Origin: a virus
Length of the DNA stretch: 45,490 nt
Direction: 5' to 3' (one strand)
IMG/VR virus record: IMGVR_UViG_3300035182_000788
Location: 1 to 45,490 of that record
Below the pieces are notes generated by a model that was given only the letters and a program-made list of their open reading frames with translations, did not search any database and had not been told where the DNA came from. A program made the position numbers and the translations under genes. Shown here in pieces: positions 15,787 through 24,279 of this stretch (the first letter of the stretch is position 1; each line of letters opens with the position of its first letter).

Positions 15787-17372
15787 TACTGGACAACCTG
15801 TGCTTTGCCCCAGCCACTGGCGGCGCGGGAAGGTGCGGGCCCGGTCGGCGCTTTGAGATTGTCGCCTGCCATCTTTTTCAGCGTTTCGTAAGCCTGCAGC
15901 ATGACCGGGTACGTCGTGCGCGGATCGTTAATCATCTGGATTGCGCGCGTCTGTTCTTGGTTGGTGCGAAACATTTGGCTGCGCCCTTGCGACAAGGAAA
16001 GCATGAGCCCCTGTGCGGCTTGCTTAATCATGTCGCGTGCTTCCGCCACCTTCGGGTTCGTGACGCGGGAAATATTCTGCCCGGTCGCGGTTCCCTGCAG
16101 GACGTTCGTGAAATTTTCGACGGCGTTGCCATTGGCCGACGGGGTTCCACCCAACGTGCGCAGCTTCTCGATCCCGAGTTTCAGGTTCTGCAGGTTTGCC
16201 TGCGCGCCGGCATAAGCCTTCGCTTCGGTTCCCCGCTGGGCGCGCACGGCGTCGGCCTGTTTCGCAGCGTCAGCCTTGGCCTTGTCGATCTCGGCTTGGG
16301 TTTTCTGCTGGTTGGTGGATGCGCTCGATCCCGGGAGCGGGTGATAGCCCACAACCTTGCCGCTGGAATCGGTGATCGCACCTTCGCCCGTCGCCGGCCC
16401 GCCTTGCTTGGTGATCGTGCGGACGTCTTTGCCCGTGCGCTTGTCAATCACATGTACCGCGTCGCCGCTGTCTGTGGTCGACGTCTGGGTGATCGGCTTG
16501 TAGCCGTCGACTGTCTTGACCGTTCCGTCCGAGCCCGGCTGCAGGAAAACCTGATTGCCGGCTTTGTCGGTCGCAGCCGTCAAGGCCAGCGCATACTTGG
16601 CTTCCTTGTCCGCTTTGTCGGCAGCAGCCGCGAGCGTCCCGAGAAATCCGGGCTGACTTTTTTCTTGCTCGATGATCTGCTGCGCCTGACTTTCGGGAAT
16701 TCCCATCTGGCGCGCGAGCGGTCCTGCTGCAAGCGCGGGATCCCCGCCACGGGCCTGAATTGCCTGCAGTCCGCGAGCGAAGTTTGCGATCATCCCATTC
16801 GCGGTCGACTGATTTTCCAGCCCGGTCTGGGTAATGTTCTGATTTTTCGCCTGGTTGTCGAGTACGCCCGCTTGCAGCGAAGTTTCCCGCGCCCGCTGCT
16901 GCTGGTCAACAGTCGGGGCACCGAACGACATATTCACCTTGTCGCTCAAATGCTGCAGGACCGTCGCGAGCGACTTGCGTTCCCCGTGCGCAGGCATGGG
17001 CGTTGGCAAGGGCGCAGGCTGGCCCAGCATCCGATCGATCGGGCTTGCAGCCGGGGCTGCAGGCTGGCCGGGTGCCGAAGGGTCCACGGGTGCCGAAGGG
17101 TCCACGGGTGCCGAAGGGTCCACGGGTGGCTGGGGCGCCGCAGGATCCGTCGGATTGACTTCGGCAGCAGCCGGTGGTCCGTTCAATGCTTGAAAATGCG
17201 CAAAAGCTTCGGCCGAATCTGGAAGTCGGTTTTGCTGCAGCCATGCGGCATACTCGGCCGGTCCAGCTTGCGCAGGTGCCTGCATGGCATTCTGGGACTG
17301 CTGCGGGTTCGGTGCCGCGCCCGCGGTCGCCAAAAACCCAGGGCTGAAAAGCTGGTCAAACGAGGATGCCAT
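15786..17372 (-). CDS. Internal virion / DNA ejection protein (P22 gp20 position), 528 aa
   Basis: It is Gln/Ala-rich and largely helical (for example GLQAIQARGGDPALAAGPLA), with a proline-rich segment near residues 83-100 made of three PSAPVD repeats encoded by an exact 18-bp repeat. Position between the gp7-like and gp16-like genes matches P22 gp20. No enzymatic motif was seen. The start overlaps the previous stop (TAATG). The assignment rests mainly on order and composition. Confidence 0.65.
   Translation of the reverse strand: MASSFDQLFSPGFLATAGAAPNPQQSQNAMQAPAQAGPAEYAAWLQQNRLPDSAEAFAHFQALNGPPAAAEVNPTDPAAPQPPVDPSAPVDPSAPVDPSAPGQPAAPAASPIDRMLGQPAPLPTPMPAHGERKSLATVLQHLSDKVNMSFGAPTVDQQQRARETSLQAGVLDNQAKNQNITQTGLENQSTANGMIANFARGLQAIQARGGDPALAAGPLARQMGIPESQAQQIIEQEKSQPGFLGTLAAAADKADKEAKYALALTAATDKAGNQVFLQPGSDGTVKTVDGYKPITQTSTTDSGDAVHVIDKRTGKDVRTITKQGGPATGEGAITDSSGKVVGYHPLPGSSASTNQQKTQAEIDKAKADAAKQADAVRAQRGTEAKAYAGAQANLQNLKLGIEKLRTLGGTPSANGNAVENFTNVLQGTATGQNISRVTNPKVAEARDMIKQAAQGLMLSLSQGRSQMFRTNQEQTRAIQMINDPRTTYPVMLQAYETLKKMAGDNLKAPTGPAPSRAASGWGKAQVVQ
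17070..17123 (-). repeat. Three exact 18-bp tandem repeats
   Basis: GGGTGCCGAAGGGTCCAC (plus-strand reading) occurs three times head to tail. On the minus strand it encodes PSAPVD repeats of the internal virion protein. Such in-frame units can expand or contract without breaking the gene. Confidence 0.9.
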
Positions 17373-18103
17373 TAGAGCGCTCCGTAGTTGACGGTGCTGT
17401 AGCCCTGAATGACCGGGCCCAGCGCCCAGGGGCGCAGCCGCGCGACTTCATCGGCCATGACGCCAATGAACCGCTTGGTTGTGTCCGAAAGGTAACGGAA
17501 GCTGTAAATCCCCAGCCCGTCGGAAAGCGTATCGAGCCGATTGATCTCGGTTTTCAGGCGCCGATCCGAGAACATGGACGCAAGACTAAGGATGCCGCCG
17601 ATGCCGGTTCCGCCGCCCGACATTTGGCCGAACAGCCCCGAATTGTTGCTGTTGCTGCCCGTGCCTTGGCTGGTCGAATGCTGCCCCGCCCCGACTTCCA
17701 ACTGACCAGCGCCCAGCCCGAGCCCGGCCTGACCGGCAAGCTGCTGCAGATAGTTGTTCGCGAACTGGTTGTTCAGCGCGGCGCCCGACGATTGCAATGC
17801 CTTCGTGGTCGAGCCGGAATTCAGCAGACCAGCCGCGGCGCCTTGGCCCGTCACGTTTTCGGACAGCTGTTTCATCGCTGGCGCGTAGCCGGCCATCTGC
17901 AAATAACTCTGGTAGCCCTTGTTCGCCGCGCCCGTGTCGCCGGTTCCTGTCAGCAGCGACTGCAGGTAGTTGTTCGCCTGCCCGCCGTTCGAAGCAACGT
18001 CACCGAACTGCTGGTTGATAAGATCCTTGTTCGTGTTGTCGGACAGGCTCGACTGCTGTTGCTTGCTCTGTGAGCCGCCGAACAAGGTGCTAAGGAAACC
18101 CAT
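17372..18103 (-). CDS. Internal virion protein with S74-type intramolecular chaperone domain (P22 gp7 position), 243 aa
   Basis: The N-terminus is MGFLSTLFGGSQSKQQQ, and the middle is Gln/Gly/Asn-rich and helical. The C-terminal ~65 residues match the Peptidase_S74 / chaperone of endosialidase type: SDRRLKTEINRL, YSFRYL, then GVMADEVARLRP. In P22-like phages this place holds gp7, an ejected DNA-transfer protein. The S74 segment may help folding and be removed by self-cleavage; the conserved Ser in SDRRLK is present. Confidence 0.75.
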   Translation of the reverse strand: MGFLSTLFGGSQSKQQQSSLSDNTNKDLINQQFGDVASNGGQANNYLQSLLTGTGDTGAANKGYQSYLQMAGYAPAMKQLSENVTGQGAAAGLLNSGSTTKALQSSGAALNNQFANNYLQQLAGQAGLGLGAGQLEVGAGQHSTSQGTGSNSNNSGLFGQMSGGGTGIGGILSLASMFSDRRLKTEINRLDTLSDGLGIYSFRYLSDTTKRFIGVMADEVARLRPWALGPVIQGYSTVNYGAL

Positions 18104-18104
18104 T

Positions 18105-18506
18105 TTAGTTTGCCTTCCACATTTGGCGCGTCAGCAAGAATTTCTCGCACGGGCCGAACGGTGTTTCGATGATGCCGAGCGACTTGCCGCCCATCCACCT
18201 GTTGAAGATCCTGGCGGCTCGATTTTCGACGGGCGTAAGGCCGGTCAAGGCCAGCGCACCGTGGACGTCGAACGCCTGATTGAACGCGATGCGCGCCTGC
18301 GCGATGGCTTGCTTGCCGTGAGCATCCTCGAACAGCCAATGGACGTTGAACGTCTTGTCGCCGGCATCCTCGAACAGCACGGTATCGCCATTGCGGAATA
18401 CGACGGATTGGTTGCCGGGGCGGGAAACCCATTCTGCACCAGACACGCCCCGATTGTAGGGGCTTCCGTCGATCATTGATGCAGTATGAAGTTCGCGCGC
18501 GTCCAT
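18105..18506 (-). CDS. P22 gp14-like / DUF2824-like head assembly protein, 133 aa
   Basis: The compact mixed alpha/beta sequence (for example VSRPGNQSVVFRNGDTVLFE and ARIAFNQAFDVHG) resembles the GNAT-like small proteins found before ejection proteins in P22-type phages. The order here (this gene, then gp7-, gp20- and gp16-like) is the P22 order. The family label is tentative; no acetyltransferase motif was identified with confidence. Confidence 0.5.
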   Translation of the reverse strand: MDARELHTASMIDGSPYNRGVSGAEWVSRPGNQSVVFRNGDTVLFEDAGDKTFNVHWLFEDAHGKQAIAQARIAFNQAFDVHGALALTGLTPVENRAARIFNRWMGGKSLGIIETPFGPCEKFLLTRQMWKAN

Positions 18507-18606
18507 TGCCCTGTGGTCCGGTCTGCCCTATTTTCCCGTGGGGGCTGATCGAAAGGCGCGCGAAGCGGCGGGAACGGCAACGGGCTACCGACGTTGTTGC
18601 CGGCTG

Positions 18607-19287
18607 TCAAGCCAAGCCATAGAGCAAGAATTTGCTGCCCGTCGTGAATGCGGCGCCCGTCGACAGCGCGAAGCCAAGGCTCGCGACCACGGCAGCTTGA
18701 CTATAGTATTCAGCGCACTCGAACTGCACCGGATTAACGCCCGGCTGATATGCTGCGCCGTTGCAATGCATCATGCGTGGATCAGCAGTTGCATAGTCGG
18801 GAATTGAGATCTCGAACGAACCCTTTGGTGCGCCGGCACCAGTATTCGACAGAAACGCAATCCCCCGAGTGTCGCCAAAACCTGTACCGCTGGCGAAGCT
18901 ACCAAGCATTGTATAAAGATAGTGACCGCCTGTTGCATCCCCGTTGATCTCCATTGTCATCGGATCCACTGATCCAGCCGTGACCGAACCGGCTTGGCCG
19001 ATGATTTTCAGGCACGAAAAGGTGTTGGGGATCGAGCCGAACGACACGGTTGTTTCAGCAGCGCCGCAGGTATGTGAAGCGATCTTGGTAAAGTCGCCGC
19101 CACCGCCACCGGCCGCAACCTGCCAAGCTGTGTCACCGCCGGCCAGCCGGTAAAGCACATTGCTATCGGTGGCGAAATAGAATGCGCAAGATCCTGGCGG
19201 GATCGTCGGGCCGAGCGTTGCCGCAGCGGGAAGTGCAGCCGCGAGCCCGCCGCCGAGATAGTCTTGCTGCAAGCTGGTGAACGTCAT
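18607..19287 (-). CDS. Putative tail fibre/receptor-binding structural protein, 226 aa
   Basis: The sequence is rich in Gly, Thr, Ser and Ala with beta-strand patterns (TVSFGSIPNTFSCLKIIGQA), a glycine hinge (AAGGGGGDF) and no charged helical core, as in fibre tips. The N-terminus MTFTSLQQDYLGGGLAAA is a short attachment-like segment. It overlaps the upstream fibre gene by four bases (ATGA). The ~100 bases between it and the next gene hold nothing convincing. Confidence 0.6.
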   Translation of the reverse strand: MTFTSLQQDYLGGGLAAALPAAATLGPTIPPGSCAFYFATDSNVLYRLAGGDTAWQVAAGGGGGDFTKIASHTCGAAETTVSFGSIPNTFSCLKIIGQAGSVTAGSVDPMTMEINGDATGGHYLYTMLGSFASGTGFGDTRGIAFLSNTGAGAPKGSFEISIPDYATADPRMMHCNGAAYQPGVNPVQFECAEYYSQAAVVASLGFALSTGAAFTTGSKFLLYGLA

Positions 19288-19958
19288 GCTACCCTCGCCA
19301 TGATGAAATTGCCGGCACCGCCCGCGACCGGATCTGGACCAGGCAAGGCGCCCGTGACCACAGGGGCATAGATCCCACCTGCGCCAGCCGCAATGGTAAT
19401 CAATGCTTCGCCGGTCGCCGGGTTCGTCACCGTGGCACCGATGAACGTCAGCTTCGTCACGTCGGTTTCGACAGGCCCACCACCGTCGTCGACTTCCAAT
19501 GCCGGGATCGTCACGTCGGCTTCACCAAGCACGGGCTCGGTCACGGTGGCACCAATAAAATTGATCTTGGTCGCCGCTGCAACGACGGGCGTTCCGTTTT
19601 CGTCGATCTCAATCGCGCCGCCGACCGTGCCGCTTGCTGCGTGCGTCAAGCGCCCTTGCTGGTCGACGGTAATATCTGCGTTCGTGTAGGATCCCGGCGC
19701 GACCGCAGTATCTTCCAGGTCGATCGTCACATTGTCGTCGATTGGTCCACCGCCAGAGAGGCCAACGCCGGCAATGATCGAGATCTCGGCCAACACTTGC
19801 AGCAGTTGCTCGTAGGTGATCCCGCCCGAAATATCGAGCGAGCGCTCCTGCGCCCAGCGGATAAAATATTCCGTCGGCGTACCATCGGGCTTGACGATTT
19901 TATTCGTACTGAAAAGCGGTGCAATCGTGCTGTCGGCTGTGGGGTTGCTAGGCGGCAT
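19284..19958 (-). CDS. Putative tail fibre protein, 224 aa
   Basis: The N-terminus (PTEYFIRWAQERSLDISGGI) resembles phage proteins that join a fibre to the tail. It is followed by two similar beta modules, TKINFIGATVTEPVLGEADV and TKLTFIGATVTNPATGEALI, an internal duplication. The C-terminus is Gly/Pro/Ala-rich. It is coupled to the following fibre gene and overlaps the upstream gp10C-like gene by 11 bases. Confidence 0.6.
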   Translation of the reverse strand: MPPSNPTADSTIAPLFSTNKIVKPDGTPTEYFIRWAQERSLDISGGITYEQLLQVLAEISIIAGVGLSGGGPIDDNVTIDLEDTAVAPGSYTNADITVDQQGRLTHAASGTVGGAIEIDENGTPVVAAATKINFIGATVTEPVLGEADVTIPALEVDDGGGPVETDVTKLTFIGATVTNPATGEALITIAAGAGGIYAPVVTGALPGPDPVAGGAGNFIMARVA

Positions 19959-20808
19959 CGTCGTTCATTTCGAGATTGTCGAGCCTCGTGAGGATCCCAT
20001 TGTCCGTCAGCCTGAACAGTCGGCCAGGCGACTGCATCTGCCCGAGCGACGTCCAGCGATAATCCTGGTCCAGAATATCGGGCTGCGCCGTGATAACGCC
20101 GTGGTTGATCCACGAACGTCCCTGATCGTCGGACGTTTCAAGCTGGATATAGGGCACGAAATCGGACGTGATCCCGTAATTATCCCCGCTAAGGAAAACG
20201 GCGTAGCACGGCTGGAAATCCCGACCGTTGATGACTGTCTGCGCCATTGCGACGCGCACGAACGGAACCTGCTGCAATTGCGGTGGGTTCAATTCGTCTG
20301 TCGAATCGTCGAACTGCTGTTTCGGTGCAAGAAACCACAGAAGGCCCCAAACGTCGTCACCAATGACGATATTCGTGTTGCCGTTTTCGAAACCAATTTT
20401 GTTGGCGCCAACCCAATTGATCCCGCAATTTGCGCGCCAGAAGGGCAAGCCGTAGGAATCCCAATCAACCCATTGCTTCGTCGACGTGTCATAGACGATC
20501 GTTTCAATGTCCCCCAAGCGCAACACGTAAAGATTGTGCCCGTCGAGCGTGATCGTGAATGACCGGATCTGCGGGGATGCTGTACGCCCGTCGCACACAA
20601 CCATGATCGCGGCTTGAGGCACGCGGACGAACGCCGGAATGCGCGTTTCGACGACTTGCGCTGCTGCCTGCGCCGCTTCCATGTTTGGCGTCGGCACATT
20701 GTACGGGATCATTACGGCAGCTTGCGGCGTGCGCACGTAGGTTGACGCAACGTGAAGCGTAACCATCGCCGCCGCTTGCGGGGCGTCAATTCCTACCGCG
20801 CTAACCAT
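19948..20808 (-). CDS. gp10-like tail protein, C-terminal half, fused to a repeat N-terminus, 286 aa
   Basis: Residues ~1-75 contain repeats of the type APQAAAMV / TPQAAVMI / VPQAAIMV. From about residue 85 the sequence (FTITLDGHNLYVLRLGDIET, VYDTSTKQWVDW, then IQLETSDDQGRSW and PGRLFRLTDNGILTRLDNLE) follows the pattern I remember for the C-terminal half of P22 gp10, the packaged-DNA stabilisation protein of the tail hub. The N-terminal half is on a separate gene at 21887-23179, with a LamG-like gene between them. Confidence 0.6.
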   Translation of the reverse strand: MVSAVGIDAPQAAAMVTLHVASTYVRTPQAAVMIPYNVPTPNMEAAQAAAQVVETRIPAFVRVPQAAIMVVCDGRTASPQIRSFTITLDGHNLYVLRLGDIETIVYDTSTKQWVDWDSYGLPFWRANCGINWVGANKIGFENGNTNIVIGDDVWGLLWFLAPKQQFDDSTDELNPPQLQQVPFVRVAMAQTVINGRDFQPCYAVFLSGDNYGITSDFVPYIQLETSDDQGRSWINHGVITAQPDILDQDYRWTSLGQMQSPGRLFRLTDNGILTRLDNLEMNDDAA

Positions 20809-21876
20809 TTACGTCGTCCGATTGATTTGCAGATGGGCTTGGTTGACCGAACTTGGAAGCCACGGGGCAGCGGTTTTCGGATCGAGTTCGAACACGTCGC
20901 GCCAGTAGGTTTGCGCCGTGGTGATCGGCCGGTCCTGCCCGAGCCCTGTCACAGGTCCAGCCGACGGGTGCGAAATCAGCCCGTTCTGCAAGCTGCCGTC
21001 GCCACCGTCCGTCTTGGCGGCTCGAACCATCGTCATCACGCATTTGATGCTGGTAATGTCGCCCGTCAGGCTGGTCATCGCGCAGACGTAAGGATCCGGC
21101 GCAGGATGGGGAGCGTCGAGATAATGGCCGGCGTCGTCGGGCGGCGTGGTGGCAAGGATTGAGTAGCCGGGATCAAGCGCAGGCGTTGGCGTCCAGGTGA
21201 AATCAATGTCCGCGTTGGGGATGATGCTCTCGACCAGGACCGATCCCAGGAAGTCGATATTCTGCGTGCCCGAGCCATCCCAATAAACGAGATCCTTGGC
21301 ATAGGCTGCGCCGCCCCAGGTCCGGTCATTGTTCTGCGTCGCGAAGGCTTCCTGCGCGATCGGGTTGACGCCGAAATTCTTGCCGGTGGCGGTAAACACG
21401 GTGCGCCCTTCAACGCGGATCTCGATCGATCCGGTCGAGATCTGGACCTTGATCTCGATATGCCACCACGCGTTTGCGGTGATCGCCGGGCCGACGGTCG
21501 TGTAAGTCTCGCCAGCGACGACATTGACAATCCGAAAGCCGCCGACGGGGTTCGTCGACACTTCAACGATTCGCGCATTGGTAAGATCCCGAAATGAAGC
21601 AAGGATCGGATAGACGTCGTTGGCGCCGGGAATGCCGGTCAACCACTGGCGCAAACACTTGCCGGCGATATTCTGCGCTTCGCTGAAAATGTACCGCAGA
21701 TTGTTGTTGTAGCTGTTGCGCACGCCACCGTCGTAATGCAGCACGGTTCCAAGCGAGATCCCGTCGGGATCCGCGACAAGCTGCGTGCTTTCCCCGAGAT
21801 CCGCATAGACGCCGTTCGTCATGTAGCCGGGGTTCCGGCCGTAGATCGAGAAGTTGTCGCAATGGTCGATCGACAT
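20809..21876 (-). CDS. LamG/concanavalin-fold-like structural protein, 355 aa
   Basis: ATG 21876 (MSIDHCDNFS) has AAGGAA upstream; earlier in-frame starts run into the previous gene and lack a site. The core has a jelly-roll lectin pattern: WWHIEIKVQISTGSIEIRVE and TVFTATGKNFGVN, then AYAKDLVYWDGSGTQNIDFLG. Such proteins occur near tail or capsid decoration genes and may bind carbohydrate. It lies between two halves of a gp10-like gene, which is unusual. Confidence 0.65.
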   Translation of the reverse strand: MSIDHCDNFSIYGRNPGYMTNGVYADLGESTQLVADPDGISLGTVLHYDGGVRNSYNNNLRYIFSEAQNIAGKCLRQWLTGIPGANDVYPILASFRDLTNARIVEVSTNPVGGFRIVNVVAGETYTTVGPAITANAWWHIEIKVQISTGSIEIRVEGRTVFTATGKNFGVNPIAQEAFATQNNDRTWGGAAYAKDLVYWDGSGTQNIDFLGSVLVESIIPNADIDFTWTPTPALDPGYSILATTPPDDAGHYLDAPHPAPDPYVCAMTSLTGDITSIKCVMTMVRAAKTDGGDGSLQNGLISHPSAGPVTGLGQDRPITTAQTYWRDVFELDPKTAAPWLPSSVNQAHLQINRTT

Positions 21877-21886
21877 AAAGAATTCC

Positions 21887-23179
21887 TTATACGTCCAGAT
21901 AGGCTTGCAGCAGCATGGCGGTGCGGATCCGCTCGGCAATATCCGGCCGACTGATTTCGTCAAGCCCGCCCGAGATCTGGAACACGTTGCCGTCGCTGTC
22001 GACGATAATCATGCTTTCCTTGACTTGCAGCGCCGTGCCTGACCACGTTCCTCGATCAAAGGTGACGCCCTGCAGCCGCTGGACCGGCGCGTTTATGTTT
22101 CCGGTGAAATACCAGACTTCCGTAGTGGTCGCCCCGGGGAGCCAAAATTGATCTCCAAAAACAACGACGCCGAAAACAGGATCCGGCGCACGCTCCGCTG
22201 TCGCGAAGTCGAGAGGGTCGATCGTGGTTTCGCCAGGTTTGATCCAGTAGAAGCGTCCATTGAGTTGATCCCCTGGCTGGCCTTGTGTGGGAATGACGAC
22301 GACGTAGCCGGCGATGTAGCCCACACTGATTGCACCCGCGTCACCAGGCACTGGCACGCCGAACACGCTTGGCATCCCGCCGCCCTGCAGCGTCATGGCA
22401 CCCCAAGAAATGTGCCCGCCGCCGACAAGCACAGTCGACGGAATATCACCAATCGCCCCTGCGCTGTTGGCGCGGACGAAGGCGGAATTGGCTTCCACGG
22501 AAACTTGCTGCGCCAGCGGGTTCGCGACCAGCGACGTCGAGTAGTCCGTGCCCGGGTTGCCGAGCGCGCTGACTGCATTCCCGAAATTGATCCACGACTG
22601 CGCGTCGTTGGCGCCAACCGCAATCAGCCACGGATCCGCGAGCGTACCAGCCGGCGTGCCTGCGTCGACACTGCCCGTGGTGAATTGGTAATAGACCAGG
22701 CCAAGCAAGATCTTGTCGTTGTTCGCCGGTGATCCCGTAATGCGGCCGAGCGCATAACCGTTTTCAACATAGCAGAACAGCGTGCGCCCATCGCACATGA
22801 AAAGGTAGGGCGGCACGGCGCCGGTCCCGTCACCGATCGGACCTGTCGCTGCCATCTGGGGCGACGAACCCTTGAAAATGTCGCTCTCGATCAACGTCAC
22901 CGTCTTGTCGAGATCCACGCGATACCATTCGGTGCCCGAGACGGTGAACAGCGCGTCGTCGAAATCACCCTTCTGGGAAAAGACTGCACGGATCGGACCT
23001 TCACCCACATAAAGGAAGCGCTTCAAGGCCGGGCGCGACAGCAGTGCCGAGCCCGTCGTCAGGACCGGATTTGCTTCGAAATACCGATTGCGCGTCTGGA
23101 TCCGCGCTTCCCGAGCGACAGAGCGGCTATAGTCGCTGCGGCCGAGCGGGAGATCAACCATAAATTCGACCTTGCGCAA
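21887..23179 (-). CDS. gp10-like packaged DNA stabilisation / tail hub protein, N-terminal half, 430 aa
   Basis: The sequence is beta-propeller-like with repeated Trp/Tyr-rich strands. It shows the gp10-type segment VFGDQFWLPGATTTEVWYFTG followed by PVQRLQGV, and closes with ISRPDIAERIRTAMLL. P22 gp10 (~470 residues) continues after the equivalent helix into a second half; here that half appears in the gene at 19948. The start at 23179 overlaps the gp4-like gene by 26 bases; ATG 23161 (MVDLPLGRSD) is an alternative. It probably plugs the portal channel together with the gp4-like protein. Confidence 0.65.
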   Translation of the reverse strand: MRKVEFMVDLPLGRSDYSRSVAREARIQTRNRYFEANPVLTTGSALLSRPALKRFLYVGEGPIRAVFSQKGDFDDALFTVSGTEWYRVDLDKTVTLIESDIFKGSSPQMAATGPIGDGTGAVPPYLFMCDGRTLFCYVENGYALGRITGSPANNDKILLGLVYYQFTTGSVDAGTPAGTLADPWLIAVGANDAQSWINFGNAVSALGNPGTDYSTSLVANPLAQQVSVEANSAFVRANSAGAIGDIPSTVLVGGGHISWGAMTLQGGGMPSVFGVPVPGDAGAISVGYIAGYVVVIPTQGQPGDQLNGRFYWIKPGETTIDPLDFATAERAPDPVFGVVVFGDQFWLPGATTTEVWYFTGNINAPVQRLQGVTFDRGTWSGTALQVKESMIIVDSDGNVFQISGGLDEISRPDIAERIRTAMLLQAYLDV

Positions 23180-23924
23180 AGCCGTTGGTTGAAGAGAAGC
23201 TGCGCCCGTTCCACCAGCCCATTTGGCTCATATAGGGCCACGAAATGTCGTCGCGTGCTTCCAGCGGCTGGGAATTGATGTAGCGCGCCAGGAACTTCGC
23301 CCGAGCGGCGCGGAAGATGGATTGGCTCAAATCCGACAAGGATCGGCCGTACCGCGGATCGAGCCGGATCGCCAACAGGATGACGAACATGTCGTCGAAA
23401 TCCTTGGGGAACGGATTTTCGTCGGTGGCAAGCTTGTCGGTCAACTGCATCCACATGCCCAGGTCAGCCCGATAGACCCACTCGCGCGAGAGCCCATTCG
23501 TGCCCGCCACAAAGGTCGGATTGCCGTCGATCGTGCGACCGTTGCCATTGAGGGTGACAGGCACAGATGCCAAGCGCCCGTAGGGATCGAGAATGCCGTA
23601 GCGCGAGCCGTCCTGCGGCCGAACGCTAAGATCCATCGTGATCGGCTGGTCGTTCACCGCAATGAAGCGGACGTTGATCGGTGGCTGCTTGAAGCCTCGA
23701 TCCGTCGTGACGATCGGGCAATATTCTGCGGACGTGTCGCGGCCGAAATTGCCGAGCGGATAGTCCTGCAGGTTTTCGCCTACGTCGGAGCCAAAAAGGC
23801 TCCCGAGAATGGCATTGTAAAGACGAAGGGCTTCCGTGGCCTGATTTGTCGACGGTGCGACTGCAAGCGGGATGATGTTACTCTCCCGAAATGCATCCTG
23901 AATAATCGAGGAAATCAAGGTCAC
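23154..23924 (-). CDS. gp4-like head completion / tail accessory protein, 256 aa
   Basis: The N-terminus (TLISSIIQDAFRESNIIPLA, then ATEALRLYNAILGSLFG) matches the helical start of P22 gp4-like head-to-tail connector proteins. The C-terminal part has DPRYGRSLSDLSQSIFRAAR and a Ser/Gly-rich tail. It lies just upstream of the gp10-like gene, the P22 order. gp4 seals the portal and serves as platform for gp10. Confidence 0.65.
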   Translation of the reverse strand: MTLISSIIQDAFRESNIIPLAVAPSTNQATEALRLYNAILGSLFGSDVGENLQDYPLGNFGRDTSAEYCPIVTTDRGFKQPPINVRFIAVNDQPITMDLSVRPQDGSRYGILDPYGRLASVPVTLNGNGRTIDGNPTFVAGTNGLSREWVYRADLGMWMQLTDKLATDENPFPKDFDDMFVILLAIRLDPRYGRSLSDLSQSIFRAARAKFLARYINSQPLEARDDISWPYMSQMGWWNGRSFSSTNGFAQGRIYG

Positions 23925-23948
23925 GGAAGTTCTCCATATTTCGATCGA

Positions 23949-24257
23949 TCAAAGATCGAGCGTAACGGGCGCCGGGCGCTTTTTGCCGGGCAGAAGCTGC
24001 CACAGGCCCGTTGCCGTCTTGGCCTTCGTCGCGGTGTTGATCTCGGGATCCCACGCGTTGCCCTGGCTGTCAACGTCGGTCAGATCGGTCAGATCGGTCG
24101 AGCCGCCGGGAACCTTGGGCAGTTCGGGCTCGACCTTGCCGCCGACCTTCGACGGGTGATCGTGCCAGCCGGCCGGAACTTCGTCAGCGCTCTCGAACAC
24201 GTCCGATGCACCGTTGGGGCCATAATGCCACGCGGGCCAGTTTTCTGTTTCACGCAT
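23949..24257 (-). CDS. Hypothetical virion-region protein, 102 aa
   Basis: It starts MRETENWPAWHYGPNGASDV with DEVPAGWHDHPSKVGG soon after. This Trp/His-rich N-terminus is common in small phage proteins located near head-completion genes. It holds a short repeat TDLTDLTD. It ends VTLDL. Function unknown; it may be a minor structural or decoration protein. Confidence 0.65.
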   Translation of the reverse strand: MRETENWPAWHYGPNGASDVFESADEVPAGWHDHPSKVGGKVEPELPKVPGGSTDLTDLTDVDSQGNAWDPEINTATKAKTATGLWQLLPGKKRPAPVTLDL

Positions 24258-24279
24258 TTTCGTTCTCCGTTCAATATCC

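Noticed and set aside
17070-17123. Three 18-bp repeats as a possible CRISPR or operator array
   Set aside because: There are no spacers, and the units are in frame and encode PSAPVD within a virion protein.
15957-17375. A 472-codon plus-strand frame opposite the gp20-like gene
   Set aside because: It is a shadow frame; the repeats in it only mirror the PSAPVD repeats.
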